In this document: positions 1 to 6,723 of the stretch, piece after piece | Position numbering within the stretch: position 1 is the first letter of the stretch | Layout: each line of letters opens with the position of its first letter | Assembly: GCA_903902515.1 (NCBI GenBank) | Contig: CAIUVD010000081.1 | Span: 1-33,625 of the forward strand | Origin: an uncultured Planctomycetota bacterium | GTDB lineage: Bacteria; Planctomycetota; UBA11346 | DNA: 33,625 nt | Direction: 5' to 3' | The notes under the pieces: model-generated | The model's database searches: none | The model's input: the letters and a program-made list of their open reading frames with translations, nothing else | Told to the model about the DNA's origin: nothing | Translations under genes and position numbers: made by a program

Positions 1-40
1 GACACGCTGGAACCCCGCTGAACTTCCCGACCGCGCCCAG

Positions 41-922
41 GTGGTGACCGAAGGCCGGAATCCCCGGTCCATGGACCTCCATCGTTGGGATGTTGAGGCC
101 TGTGTCGCCGGTTTCGTCGAGGAAAACTTGACGGTCCAGGCGGCCTTCGCCGCGGCGGGCCCAGCCATCGCCGCCTTCCTCACGGGCATCCTTCCCGGCT
201 TTCAGCGCGGCGGACGGCTGATTTACCTTGGTGCCGGTACCAGCGGCCGTCTTGGCGTCCTCGATGCCAGCGAAGCCCCGCCGACCTTCAATGTCCCCGC
301 CGATCGCATCATCGGCCTGATCGCCGGGGGTGATGGTGCCCTCCGCAAATCCAGTGAAGGGAAAGAGGACGATCCCCAGGGGGCGGTCCCGGAACTGGCG
401 GCCCTGGGCCTGGGCCCGGATGACGCGGTGCTGGCCATCGCCGCTGGCGGTACCACGCCCTATGGCCATGGGGCCCTGGCCTGGGCCAAGACCCTCGCAG
501 CTCCGCCCGTCACCGGGTTCCTGTCCTGTGCTCCGATGCCCTGCCCGGCGGCCTGTGACCACCTGATCATCGCCGCTCCTGGTCCGGAATTGCTGACGGG
601 CAGTACCCGCCTCAAGGCCGGTACCGTGACCAAATTGGTGCTCAACACGATCTCCACGACCCTGATGGTCCAGATCGGCAAATGCTACGGCAACCTGATG
701 GTCGATGTGCGGGCCACCAACGCCAAGCTGGTGGATCGAGCCGCCCGTTTCATCAGCCAACTGACGGGGCTGGAGCGGCCCGCCGCCCTGGCCTTGCTGG
801 AGGCCGCCGAGGGCTCGGTGAAAACCGCCGTGGTTATGCATCGCCGGGCGGTGGATCGCCCCGCAGCCGAAGCCCTGCTGGCCGCCGCCGAGGGCCACCT
901 GGGCCGGGTCATCGATCCATGA
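41..922 (+). CDS. murQ: N-acetylmuramic acid 6-phosphate etherase MurQ
   Basis: Cytosolic enzyme of peptidoglycan recycling that cleaves the D-lactyl ether of MurNAc-6-phosphate to give GlcNAc-6-phosphate. The 293-residue product carries the N-terminal TEGRNP, the SIS-domain sugar-phosphate loop GAGTSGRLGVLDASE (about 64-78) and the later TGSTRLKAGT and NLMVDVRATNAKLVDRA blocks of the family. Glu78 and Glu109 match the catalytic pair known from E. coli MurQ (Glu83 and Glu114). The length fits the family (about 298 in E. coli). The start is uncertain: GTG codons at 41 and 44 are the only starts inside the window, there is no clear ribosome site, and the frame stays open to base 2. Another frame has a TGA at 19-21, possibly the end of an upstream gene, which favours the GTG. 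The stop overlaps the next start as ATGA. Confidence 0.93.
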   Translation: MVTEGRNPRSMDLHRWDVEACVAGFVEENLTVQAAFAAAGPAIAAFLTGILPGFQRGGRLIYLGAGTSGRLGVLDASEAPPTFNVPADRIIGLIAGGDGALRKSSEGKEDDPQGAVPELAALGLGPDDAVLAIAAGGTTPYGHGALAWAKTLAAPPVTGFLSCAPMPCPAACDHLIIAAPGPELLTGSTRLKAGTVTKLVLNTISTTLMVQIGKCYGNLMVDVRATNAKLVDRAARFISQLTGLERPAALALLEAAEGSVKTAVVMHRRAVDRPAAEALLAAAEGHLGRVIDP

Positions 923-1122
923 AATTCCGGGAACTCCGGCAAGTGGTTAAAAGCGCCCTCAAGCGCCTGTTGGGCCGCCCCCAGCCCTACCGCCAGGAAA
1001 TCCTCGCCGCCCGGGCCCGGGTGGAGGCCGGTCAAGCCGGGAACGGGAGCGACCCCGGTCGGGATTATTGCCTGGCCCGGGGGTATTGTTGCGAGCGTGG
1101 GTGCCGGGCTTGTCCGTGGTGA
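919..1122 (+). CDS. Small Cys-rich protein, DUF5522-like
   Basis: A 67-residue protein whose ATG overlaps the murQ stop (ATGA), so translation is probably coupled. The first half is basic and helical-looking (KFRELRQVVKSALKRLL). The C-terminal end holds five cysteines (51, 57, 58, 62, 65) in RGYCCERGCRACPW, which resembles the CCxxGCxxCP[YW] end of the DUF5522 family. Such a cluster suggests a bound metal or iron-sulfur site, but that is inference. The upstream part of the usual DUF5522 domain is short or missing. Its function is unknown. The placement next to murQ gives only a weak hint of a link to cell-wall recycling. It is too short and too Cys-patterned to be a chance open frame, and it ends 3 bases from the convergent dehydrogenase stop. 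Confidence 0.65.
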   Translation: MKFRELRQVVKSALKRLLGRPQPYRQEILAARARVEAGQAGNGSDPGRDYCLARGYCCERGCRACPW

Positions 1123-1125
1123 GGG

Positions 1126-1857
1126 TCAGGTGTCCAGCCCCGTCAGTACGGCAGGGTTTCGCCAGGATGGATGCTGTTCCGCCAATCCACGGGACATGGG
1201 ATCGGGGAAGATCCAGGTCTCTCCACTTTCGATCTGATCACAAATATCGGTAATCACCGCCTGGGGATCTGCCTTGGCCACGGCCACGTCCTGCCCCATG
1301 CCGGTGGCGATCCAACCGGGATAGACCCCATGCACAGTGATGGCGGTGCCAGCAAGTTCCGCCCGCAGGGCCACCGTCGCCTGGTGCGCCGCGGCTTTGC
1401 TCGCGCCATAGGCCCCGAGGGGGACGATGGTCGCTAGGGCGGCAATGGACAGAATGTTGACGATCTGCCCGGTACCCACCTGCCGCAAATGAGGGAGTGC
1501 CGCATGGCAGGTGTGGACGGTGCCCAAGAAATTGACCGCCATCTCTAACTGGGCATTGCGGGGTGCCGCCGGGTCCGTCAGCGGGCGCTTCAACTCCACT
1601 CCGGCACAGTTCACCACCATGGTGAGGCGGGACAGGGAGGATACGAGGGCCTGAACGCCCGAGGCATCGGTGATGTCGAGGACGTAGGGATGCACCCGAG
1701 GACCGTGACGGGTACGGAGGGCTTCAACGCCTTCGATACGCATGCCGCAAGCATGCACCTCGCGGGCTCCCCGGTGGAGGAAGGCCTCAACAAACCGTTG
1801 GCCAAGACCCCCATCTGCCCCGGTCAACAGAATCGAGGCATCAGCGAAGGGCGACAT
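1126..1857 (-). CDS. Short-chain dehydrogenase/reductase (SDR)
   Basis: A 243-residue classical SDR, an NAD(P)-dependent oxidoreductase of unknown substrate. Visible motifs are the Rossmann dinucleotide loop TGADGGLG (12-19), NCAG in place of NNAG (83-86), the catalytic Ser in ILSIAA (about 137) and Tyr150-xxx-Lys154 in YGASK. The start at 1857 (MSPFADASILLTG) puts the glycine-rich loop at the normal distance from the N-terminus. An upstream in-frame ATG at 1893 would add 12 unlikely residues. It overlaps the end of hemB by 17 bases and is the last gene of an argC-hemB-SDR run on this strand. Nothing in the sequence ties it to heme synthesis beyond position. Confidence 0.85.
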   Translation of the reverse strand: MSPFADASILLTGADGGLGQRFVEAFLHRGAREVHACGMRIEGVEALRTRHGPRVHPYVLDITDASGVQALVSSLSRLTMVVNCAGVELKRPLTDPAAPRNAQLEMAVNFLGTVHTCHAALPHLRQVGTGQIVNILSIAALATIVPLGAYGASKAAAHQATVALRAELAGTAITVHGVYPGWIATGMGQDVAVAKADPQAVITDICDQIESGETWIFPDPMSRGLAEQHPSWRNPAVLTGLDT

Positions 1858-2875
1858 GGGCTTTGAGCAATCGCGCGGCGTCGATGGCACCATAGGTGAA
1901 GATCATGTCGGCCCCGGCCCGCTTGAGGCACACCAGGCTTTCGAGCAGGCACTTGTCGTAGTCCAGCCAGCCCCGATCGGCGGCGGCTTTGAGCATCGCA
2001 TACTCGCCGCTGACATGGTAGGCCGCGACCGGTAGGGCCGTGGCCTCGCGCACCTGGCGGATCACGTCCAGGTAGGGCAGGCCCGGCTTGACCATCAGGA
2101 CATCGGCGCCCTCGGCTTCATCAAGGGCCACCTCACGGAGGCCCTCGCGGACGTTGGCGGGGTCCATCTGGTAGGTGAGTTTGTCCGTGGGCCGCCCAGG
2201 GCGCGGGGCGCTGTCGAGGGCGTCGCGGAAGGGGCCGTAGAAGGCGGAGGCGTACTTCACGCAGTAGGACAGGATCCCGACCTCAATGAACCCGGCGGCG
2301 TCGAGGGCGGTGCGGATCGCCGCCACCCGGCCGTCCATCATGTCGCTGGGGGCGACCAGATCCGCGCCGGCCTGGGCCTGGGCCACGGCCATGGCGGCGA
2401 GGAGGGGCAGCGTCTCGTCGTTGAGGATGCGGGATCCCTCCACCACGCCGTCATGGCCGTCGGAGGAGTAGGGATCGAGGGCCACGTCGGTGATGACCAC
2501 CAGCCCGGGAAGGGCCGCCTTCAGGGCCCGCACCGTACGCGGCACCAGGCCCTCGGGATCCGTGGCGGCGCTGCCCCGGGGATCTTTCAATGGTTCGGGG
2601 ACTTTCGGAAAAATCGCCACCGCCGGGATGCCCAGGGCCCAGGCCTCGCGCGCCGTCGCCACCACCCCGTCGATGGGCTGGCGGAAGCACCCAGGCATCG
2701 AGGCGATGGGTTCCGCCGGGTGGTCGTGCACGAACAGGGGCAGCACCAAATCGGCGGGCGTCAGGACGGTTTCCCGCACCAGGGCCCGGCGGGCGGGAGT
2801 GGCGCGGTTGCGGCGGGGGCGTTGCAAGGTCCGGGGTACGGGGTCCGGGGTCCGGGGTCGATCGGTGGTGGTCAT
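1841..2875 (-). CDS. hemB: Delta-aminolevulinic acid dehydratase (porphobilinogen synthase)
   Basis: Cytosolic heme-pathway enzyme that condenses two 5-aminolevulinate molecules to porphobilinogen. The 344-residue product has both Schiff-base lysine regions, CVKYASAFYGPFR and MLMVKPGLPYLDVIR. The metal region reads DVALDPYSSDGHDG, without the cysteines of the Zn-binding type, so this belongs to the Mg-dependent, Asp-rich class. The start at 2875 (MTTTDRP) is chosen because the frame further upstream only encodes repeat-derived low-complexity sequence. Even so, residues about 7-16 (RTPDPVPRTL) are themselves encoded by a heptanucleotide repeat at 2831-2858. The ribosome site is weak (GGAAATGTC before the ATG). 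It lies downstream of argC on the same strand, separated by 158 bases rich in repeats. Confidence 0.93.
   Translation of the reverse strand: MTTTDRPRTPDPVPRTLQRPRRNRATPARRALVRETVLTPADLVLPLFVHDHPAEPIASMPGCFRQPIDGVVATAREAWALGIPAVAIFPKVPEPLKDPRGSAATDPEGLVPRTVRALKAALPGLVVITDVALDPYSSDGHDGVVEGSRILNDETLPLLAAMAVAQAQAGADLVAPSDMMDGRVAAIRTALDAAGFIEVGILSYCVKYASAFYGPFRDALDSAPRPGRPTDKLTYQMDPANVREGLREVALDEAEGADVLMVKPGLPYLDVIRQVREATALPVAAYHVSGEYAMLKAAADRGWLDYDKCLLESLVCLKRAGADMIFTYGAIDAARLLKAHVALR
2831..2858. repeat. Heptanucleotide tandem repeat inside the 5' end of hemB
   Basis: Four 7-base units on the + strand: CCGGGGT, ACGGGGT, CCGGGGT, CCGGGGT. The four G4 runs separated by 3 bases also fit a G-quadruplex pattern. 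The array is translated within hemB codons. It forms a 20-base perfect inverted repeat with the array at 3002-3029. Confidence 0.9.
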
Positions 2876-2913
2876 GACATTTCCGGCTGCGGTCAGTGGT
2901 GGAGCGTCACAGA

Positions 2914-2934
2914 GTCCGAGGTCCGAGGTCTGGT
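2914..2934. repeat. Degenerate heptamer repeat in the hemB leader
   Basis: Three adjacent 7-base units on the + strand, GTCCGAG, GTCCGAG and GTCTGGT, in the same orientation as the 2831-2858 array. It lies 40-60 bases upstream of the hemB start and looks like a diverged copy of the same repeat family. Confidence 0.65.
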
Positions 2935-3001
2935 GGTATGGGATGCAAGGCCGTTTCCGACCATCCCCACGGCCCGACGGATCCCGCAGGTCCTGTCTTT
3001 G

Positions 3002-3029
3002 ACCCCGGACCCCGGACCCCGGACCCCGG
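3002..3029. repeat. Heptanucleotide tandem repeat between argC and hemB
   Basis: Four perfect ACCCCGG units on the + strand, ending 4 bases before the argC stop codon. On the transcribed (-) strand this reads as CCGGGGT units, so a read-through argC-hemB mRNA would carry four G4 tracts with 3-base loops. It is the inverted partner of 2831-2858. Confidence 0.9.
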
Positions 3030-3033
3030 ACTT

Positions 3034-4074
3034 TCAAAGGCCCCGATGCAGCAGGCCGGTCGTCTCGGGCAGATCGAACATCAGGTTCAGGTTCTGCACC
3101 GCCTGGCCGCTGGCGCCCTTCACCAGGTTGTCGATAGCACTGGTGATGATCAGGGTCTGGCCGTCAGAGGCGGCGGCGAAGTCGGCGAAGTTGGTGCCCG
3201 CCACGTTGGCGACCTCGACCTGCTGGGGCCCGGGGCGCACCCGCACAAAGGGCCGCCCGGCATAGGCGGTGGCCCAGCACTCCTGGACCTGGGCGAGGGT
3301 CGCGCCGGGGGCCAGGGTGGCCGTGATGGTGGAGTGGATGCCCCGGGTGATGGGGGCCAGGTGGGGCACGAAGGTCAGGTGGCTGGCGGCACCGGCGGCG
3401 GCGGACAGTTCTTGGTCAATTTCGCCGGTGTGCTGGTGGCCCACCACCTTGTAGGAGTGGAGGTTCTCGTTGATGGCGTAGAACAGGTTGTTGTTCGACT
3501 CCACAAAGCGTTTTCCGGCCCCGGACAGGCCCGAGAAACTGATGGCCTGGAGGGGAGCCTTGGCGATCAGGCCGGCCTTCACCAGGGGCAGCAGGGGCAG
3601 GAGGATGCTGGTGGGGAAGCAGCCGGGGTTGCCGACCACCCGGGCGCGACGGATTTCGTCGGTCCGGACTTCTGACAGGCCATAGACGGCCTCGGGCAGC
3701 AGGCCGGGGCAGTGATGCTCCTCCTTGTGCCATTTCACATAGGCCGCGGGGTCCCGCAGGCGGAACTCGGCACCGATGTCCACCAGTTTCAGCCCGGCGT
3801 CCAGGAGGGCCGGGACGACCTTGGTCACCTCGGGGGATTTTTTGGCCAGGATCACGGCCTTGGCACCGCTCGCGCGGATGGCCTCGGGCGTGTCAGGGCT
3901 CAGGACGAGGTCGGTTTCGCCGGCGAAGGCCGGCACTTGGCTGGCCAGGGTTTGGCCCGCCACGCGGTCGGAGCCGATGTGGACGACCTTGAAGCCGGGG
4001 TGGCCGAGGAGGATGCGGAGGGCGATCTCGCCGGCGTAGCCGGTGGCCCCGAGAATGGCGACGGGAATGGACAT
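3034..4074 (-). CDS. argC: N-acetyl-gamma-glutamyl-phosphate reductase
   Basis: Third step of arginine synthesis: NADPH-dependent reduction of N-acetylglutamyl-phosphate to the semialdehyde. The 346-residue product begins with the NADP loop GATGYAGE (9-16) and has the catalytic cysteine in GNPGCFPTS (Cys152). FSGLSGAGKR and the late HLAPITRGI block are also typical. Start 4074 (MSIPVAILG) gives the normal family length. A frame extension to 4149 would add 25 residues of no likely value. No clear Shine-Dalgarno is seen. It is divergent from the dehydrogenase gene at 4167, with 92 bases between that must hold both promoters. hemB and an SDR follow on the same strand. Confidence 0.94.
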   Translation of the reverse strand: MSIPVAILGATGYAGEIALRILLGHPGFKVVHIGSDRVAGQTLASQVPAFAGETDLVLSPDTPEAIRASGAKAVILAKKSPEVTKVVPALLDAGLKLVDIGAEFRLRDPAAYVKWHKEEHHCPGLLPEAVYGLSEVRTDEIRRARVVGNPGCFPTSILLPLLPLVKAGLIAKAPLQAISFSGLSGAGKRFVESNNNLFYAINENLHSYKVVGHQHTGEIDQELSAAAGAASHLTFVPHLAPITRGIHSTITATLAPGATLAQVQECWATAYAGRPFVRVRPGPQQVEVANVAGTNFADFAAASDGQTLIITSAIDNLVKGASGQAVQNLNLMFDLPETTGLLHRGL

Positions 4075-4166
4075 GGGCGGGATTGCATGGGGTTGAGGCG
4101 GTCGGGCAAGGGGCGCCCCCGATCCGCTCGCTGGCCTTGGAATCCTCATCCGACATTCTCGGAAGG

Positions 4167-4868
4167 ATGCGCACCATCCTCATCACCGGCGCCAGTTCTG
4201 GCATCGGCGCGGCCCTCGCCGATCGCCTGGCTGGCCCTGACCACCACCTGCTCCTGGTCGCCCGGCGTAAGGAACGCCTGGCAGAGGTCGTGCAGGGTGT
4301 GGTCGCCAAGGGCGGGACGGCCCACGGGATTTGCGCGAACCTGGCGGACGTGGGTGCCCCGGCCCTGGTCATCGACGAGGCCGTGCGCCTGGCGGGCGGT
4401 CTGTCGGCGGTGGTCAACAATGCGGGGATCTTCGAGACCGCCGGCATCGGGGCCCTGAATGCCGAACACCTTGATCGCCTGTTCAGCATCAACGTTCAGG
4501 CGCCCATGCTTCTGACCCAGGCTGCCCTGCCGCACCTGCGGGGCCGTCAGGGGGGGCAGATCGTTAATGTCTCGTCCATCGCCGCGGAAAGCGCCTTTCC
4601 GGGGTGCGGGGCCTATGCCGCCACCAAAGCCGCCCTGGAAGCCTGGTCTCGCTGCCTGCGGGAGGAACTGCGCGGGGCTCGCGTACGGGTGACGGTGGTC
4701 GCCCCCGGGGCCACGGACACCGAGGTGTGGCCCGCTGACACCACCCACGACCGGACGCGCATGTGCCGGGCCGCCGATGTGGCCGAGGCCATCGCCTTTG
4801 CCCTGGCGGCACCGGTCACCGCCAGCATCGACCGGCTGGTGGTCATGCCTCCGGGCGGGCCCCTGTGA
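4167..4868 (+). CDS. Short-chain dehydrogenase/reductase (SDR)
   Basis: A 233-residue classical SDR with TGASSGIG (7-14) for NAD(P) binding, NNAG (84-87), the catalytic Ser in NVSSIAA (136-137) and YAATK (Tyr150, Lys154). The substrate cannot be told from the sequence. The start at 4167 (MRTILITG) fits the fold. GGAAGG directly abuts the ATG, which is closer than a normal ribosome site. The next gene starts inside its stop (GTGA at 4865-4868), so the two are probably translated together. A reductase paired with an aldehyde dehydrogenase suggests one alcohol/aldehyde pathway, but that is inference. Confidence 0.88.
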   Translation: MRTILITGASSGIGAALADRLAGPDHHLLLVARRKERLAEVVQGVVAKGGTAHGICANLADVGAPALVIDEAVRLAGGLSAVVNNAGIFETAGIGALNAEHLDRLFSINVQAPMLLTQAALPHLRGRQGGQIVNVSSIAAESAFPGCGAYAATKAALEAWSRCLREELRGARVRVTVVAPGATDTEVWPADTTHDRTRMCRAADVAEAIAFALAAPVTASIDRLVVMPPGGPL

Positions 4869-6088
4869 GCGCGAAGTCCCGGGCGGCGGCCCTGCTCGCC
4901 TGGGCCGATCGCCTGGAGGGGGCCGCCGAGGCCCTGGCCCGCACCATCACCACCGCCACCGGCAAGCCGATCCGCGCCTCTCGGATGGAGGTCACCCGCG
5001 CCCTGGCCACCCTGCGGTTCACAGCGGCCCAGGCTGTACGCCTGCAGCCCGAGGCATTGGTGCTGCCCGGAGCCGGGCGGGCGGAGCGACATCGGGTTCC
5101 CCTTGGCCCCGTCCTGGCCATCACGCCGTTTAATTTCCCTCTGAATCTGGCCCTGCACAAATTAGCGCCGGCCCTGCTGGCGGGGTGTCCCGTAACCTGG
5201 AAGCCGAGTCCTAAGGCCCCCGGAGTCGCCGAGGCCGCCCTGGCCCTGGCCGGGGATCTGCCCGTGCGTCTATGGCATGGAACGGACCAGGAGGTGGCCC
5301 AGGCCCTGACGGCACCGGACCTCGCAGTGGTGAGTTTCACCGGAAGCGTGGCCGTGGGGTATGCCCTCCAGGCCCGAACCACCCGGGCCCGGGTGTTGTT
5401 GGAACTCGGCGGGACCGCCGCCGTCATTATTGACGATCCGGGTGCGTTGGATCCCATGGCCCAGGCGGTGGCTCTGGGGGCCGCGGGTCAGGCCGGACAA
5501 TCCTGTGTCAGTGTTCAACGCATCTTCGTGCCGCGTGATCGTCAGGATGTCGTGGACGCCCTGGTGCAGACCTTTGCGGCCCTGCCCCACGGCGATCCCT
5601 GGGATGAGGCGGTGTGGTGTGGCCCCGTCATTGACGATGGCGCGGCGGCCCGCATCGCGGGAGAGTTGGAGGGCCTGCGCGCCCGGGGCGGACGGTTTCT
5701 TACCGGGGGCACCTGGACGGGCCGGGTGCTGGCACCGACCCTGGTGGAGGGGCTCCCGCCCGAGGATCCCGCCAGCGGTCAGCGAGAATTGTTCGCCCCC
5801 ATCGCCCTGCTCCACCGCTACGACCATCTGGACGACGCCCTGGCGGCGGTGGATGCCACCCCCTTCGGTCTCCAGGCGGGGCTGTGGTCCCGGGATGAGG
5901 CCGTCATCGCCCGGGCCTTTGCGCGCCTGCAGGTCGGTGGCCTGGTCATCAATGATGTGCCCACGCGCCGTGACGATCGCCTGCCCTATGGTGGTTGCCG
6001 CGACAGTGGCAATTGCCGCGAGGGGGCCCTGGTGGCGGTGGACGACTACCTGACGGACAAGGTCCTGTGGCGGCCCGGGGCGACCTAA
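4865..6088 (+). CDS. Aldehyde dehydrogenase family protein, short N-terminus
   Basis: NAD(P)-dependent oxidation of an unidentified aldehyde. The 407-residue product has the family landmarks: Asn90 in ITPFNFP, SFTGS (157-161) in the cofactor site, general-base Glu180 in LLELGG and nucleophile Cys214 in GQAGQSC. It starts at the helix RAAALLAWADRLEGAAEALA, so it lacks roughly the first 50-60 residues found in typical 480-residue members. The GTG start at 4865 overlaps the SDR stop. The frame extends upstream to 4763, but that part overlaps SDR coding sequence and does not look like an ALDH N-terminus. The missing segment usually contributes to the oligomer and cofactor side, so either this is a compact subfamily or it was trimmed. 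Confidence 0.88.
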   Translation: MSAKSRAAALLAWADRLEGAAEALARTITTATGKPIRASRMEVTRALATLRFTAAQAVRLQPEALVLPGAGRAERHRVPLGPVLAITPFNFPLNLALHKLAPALLAGCPVTWKPSPKAPGVAEAALALAGDLPVRLWHGTDQEVAQALTAPDLAVVSFTGSVAVGYALQARTTRARVLLELGGTAAVIIDDPGALDPMAQAVALGAAGQAGQSCVSVQRIFVPRDRQDVVDALVQTFAALPHGDPWDEAVWCGPVIDDGAAARIAGELEGLRARGGRFLTGGTWTGRVLAPTLVEGLPPEDPASGQRELFAPIALLHRYDHLDDALAAVDATPFGLQAGLWSRDEAVIARAFARLQVGGLVINDVPTRRDDRLPYGGCRDSGNCREGALVAVDDYLTDKVLWRPGAT

Positions 6089-6132
6089 GGTTTTTGCCTA
6101 GGCAGTGATCCCCGGTTCGACGTGGGAATCCC

Positions 6133-6161
6133 GTGGGTTGGTGGCAAGACCACCCACCCAC
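6133..6161 (+). promoter_or_regulatory. Hairpin in the cynS leader
   Basis: The arms GTGGGTTGGTGG (6133-6144) and CCACCCACCCAC (6150-6161) pair over 12 positions with one mismatch around the loop CAAGA. The 3' arm ends 3 bases before the GGAG ribosome site of cynS. It could modulate translation or end the upstream transcript. There is no T tract, so an intrinsic terminator is unlikely. Confidence 0.5.
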
Positions 6162-6175
6162 CCCGGAGCCATCCC

Positions 6176-6619
6176 ATGGACCGTATGACCGCCACCGAAG
6201 CCATCATCACTGCCAAACTCGCCAAGGGTCTGACTTGGCCGGCCATCGCCCAGGCCGTCGGGGCCTCGAAGGAGTGGGTCACGGCGGGCTGTCTGGGGCA
6301 GATGACCTTCACCGCGCCCCAGGCCAAGGCCCTGGGGGATCTCCTCGGTCTGACGCCGGAGGTGGTGGCTTGTCTGCAGATTCCGCCCTACCGGGGCTCC
6401 CTGCCCACGGCGGTGCCCACGGATCCCCTGATCTACCGTTTTTACGAATTGGTGTCGGTCTACGGCACGACCTTCAAGGCCCTGATCCACGAGGAATTCG
6501 GCGACGGCATCATGAGTGCCATCGACTTTAAGATGGACCTCACCCGTGAGCCGGATCCTAAGGGCGATCGGGTGAAGATTGTGATGAGCGGGAAGTTTCT
6601 GCCGTATCGGACGTATTGA
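6176..6619 (+). CDS. cynS: Cyanate hydratase (cyanase)
   Basis: Bicarbonate-dependent decomposition of cyanate to ammonia and carbon dioxide in the cytosol. The 147-residue product has an N-terminal helix-turn-helix-like region (WPAIAQAVGASKEWVTAG) and the catalytic C-terminal domain. Arg88, Glu91 and Ser114 have the same spacing as the active-site Arg96, Glu99 and Ser122 of the E. coli enzyme. The start at 6176 (MDRMTATEAI) is supported by GGAG about 8 bases upstream. A longer frame from 6122 would run through the leader hairpin. It follows the aldehyde dehydrogenase by 87 bases. No cynT carbonic anhydrase or cynR regulator is beside it, so the usual cyn operon is absent here. Confidence 0.95.
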   Translation: MDRMTATEAIITAKLAKGLTWPAIAQAVGASKEWVTAGCLGQMTFTAPQAKALGDLLGLTPEVVACLQIPPYRGSLPTAVPTDPLIYRFYELVSVYGTTFKALIHEEFGDGIMSAIDFKMDLTREPDPKGDRVKIVMSGKFLPYRTY

Positions 6620-6620
6620 G

Positions 6621-6641
6621 ACGTCTGGCGTCTGGGGTCAA
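6621..6641. repeat. Heptamer repeat, left arm, between cynS and a glycosyltransferase gene
   Basis: ACGTCTG, GCGTCTG and the diverged GGGTCAA on the + strand, starting 2 bases after the cynS stop. Bases 6622-6635 are an exact inverted copy of the 6681-6722 array over 14 bases. Confidence 0.75.
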
Positions 6642-6680
6642 AAGACCGGATCGCCGCCGAGCCCTGGCCCCAGGCTATGC

Positions 6681-6722
6681 CAGACGCCAGACGCCAGACG
6701 CCAGACGCCAGACGCCAGATGC
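6681..6722. repeat. Heptamer tandem repeat (CAGACGC)6
   Basis: Five perfect CAGACGC units and a sixth CAGATGC, ending 1 base before the stop codon of the minus-strand glycosyltransferase gene. It pairs with 6622-6635 in several registers because the unit repeats. Convergent transcripts from both sides would fold this as a hairpin, so a terminator-like role is possible. Confidence 0.92.
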
Positions 6723-6723
6723 A

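Noticed and set aside
4763..4864. Longer N-terminus for the aldehyde dehydrogenase
   Set aside because: This segment overlaps dehydrogenase coding sequence and does not resemble the ALDH N-terminal region. The GTGA start is a better fit.
6681..6722. Possible CRISPR array
   Set aside because: The units are 7 bases in direct contact with no spacers, and no cas gene is nearby. It is a simple tandem repeat.
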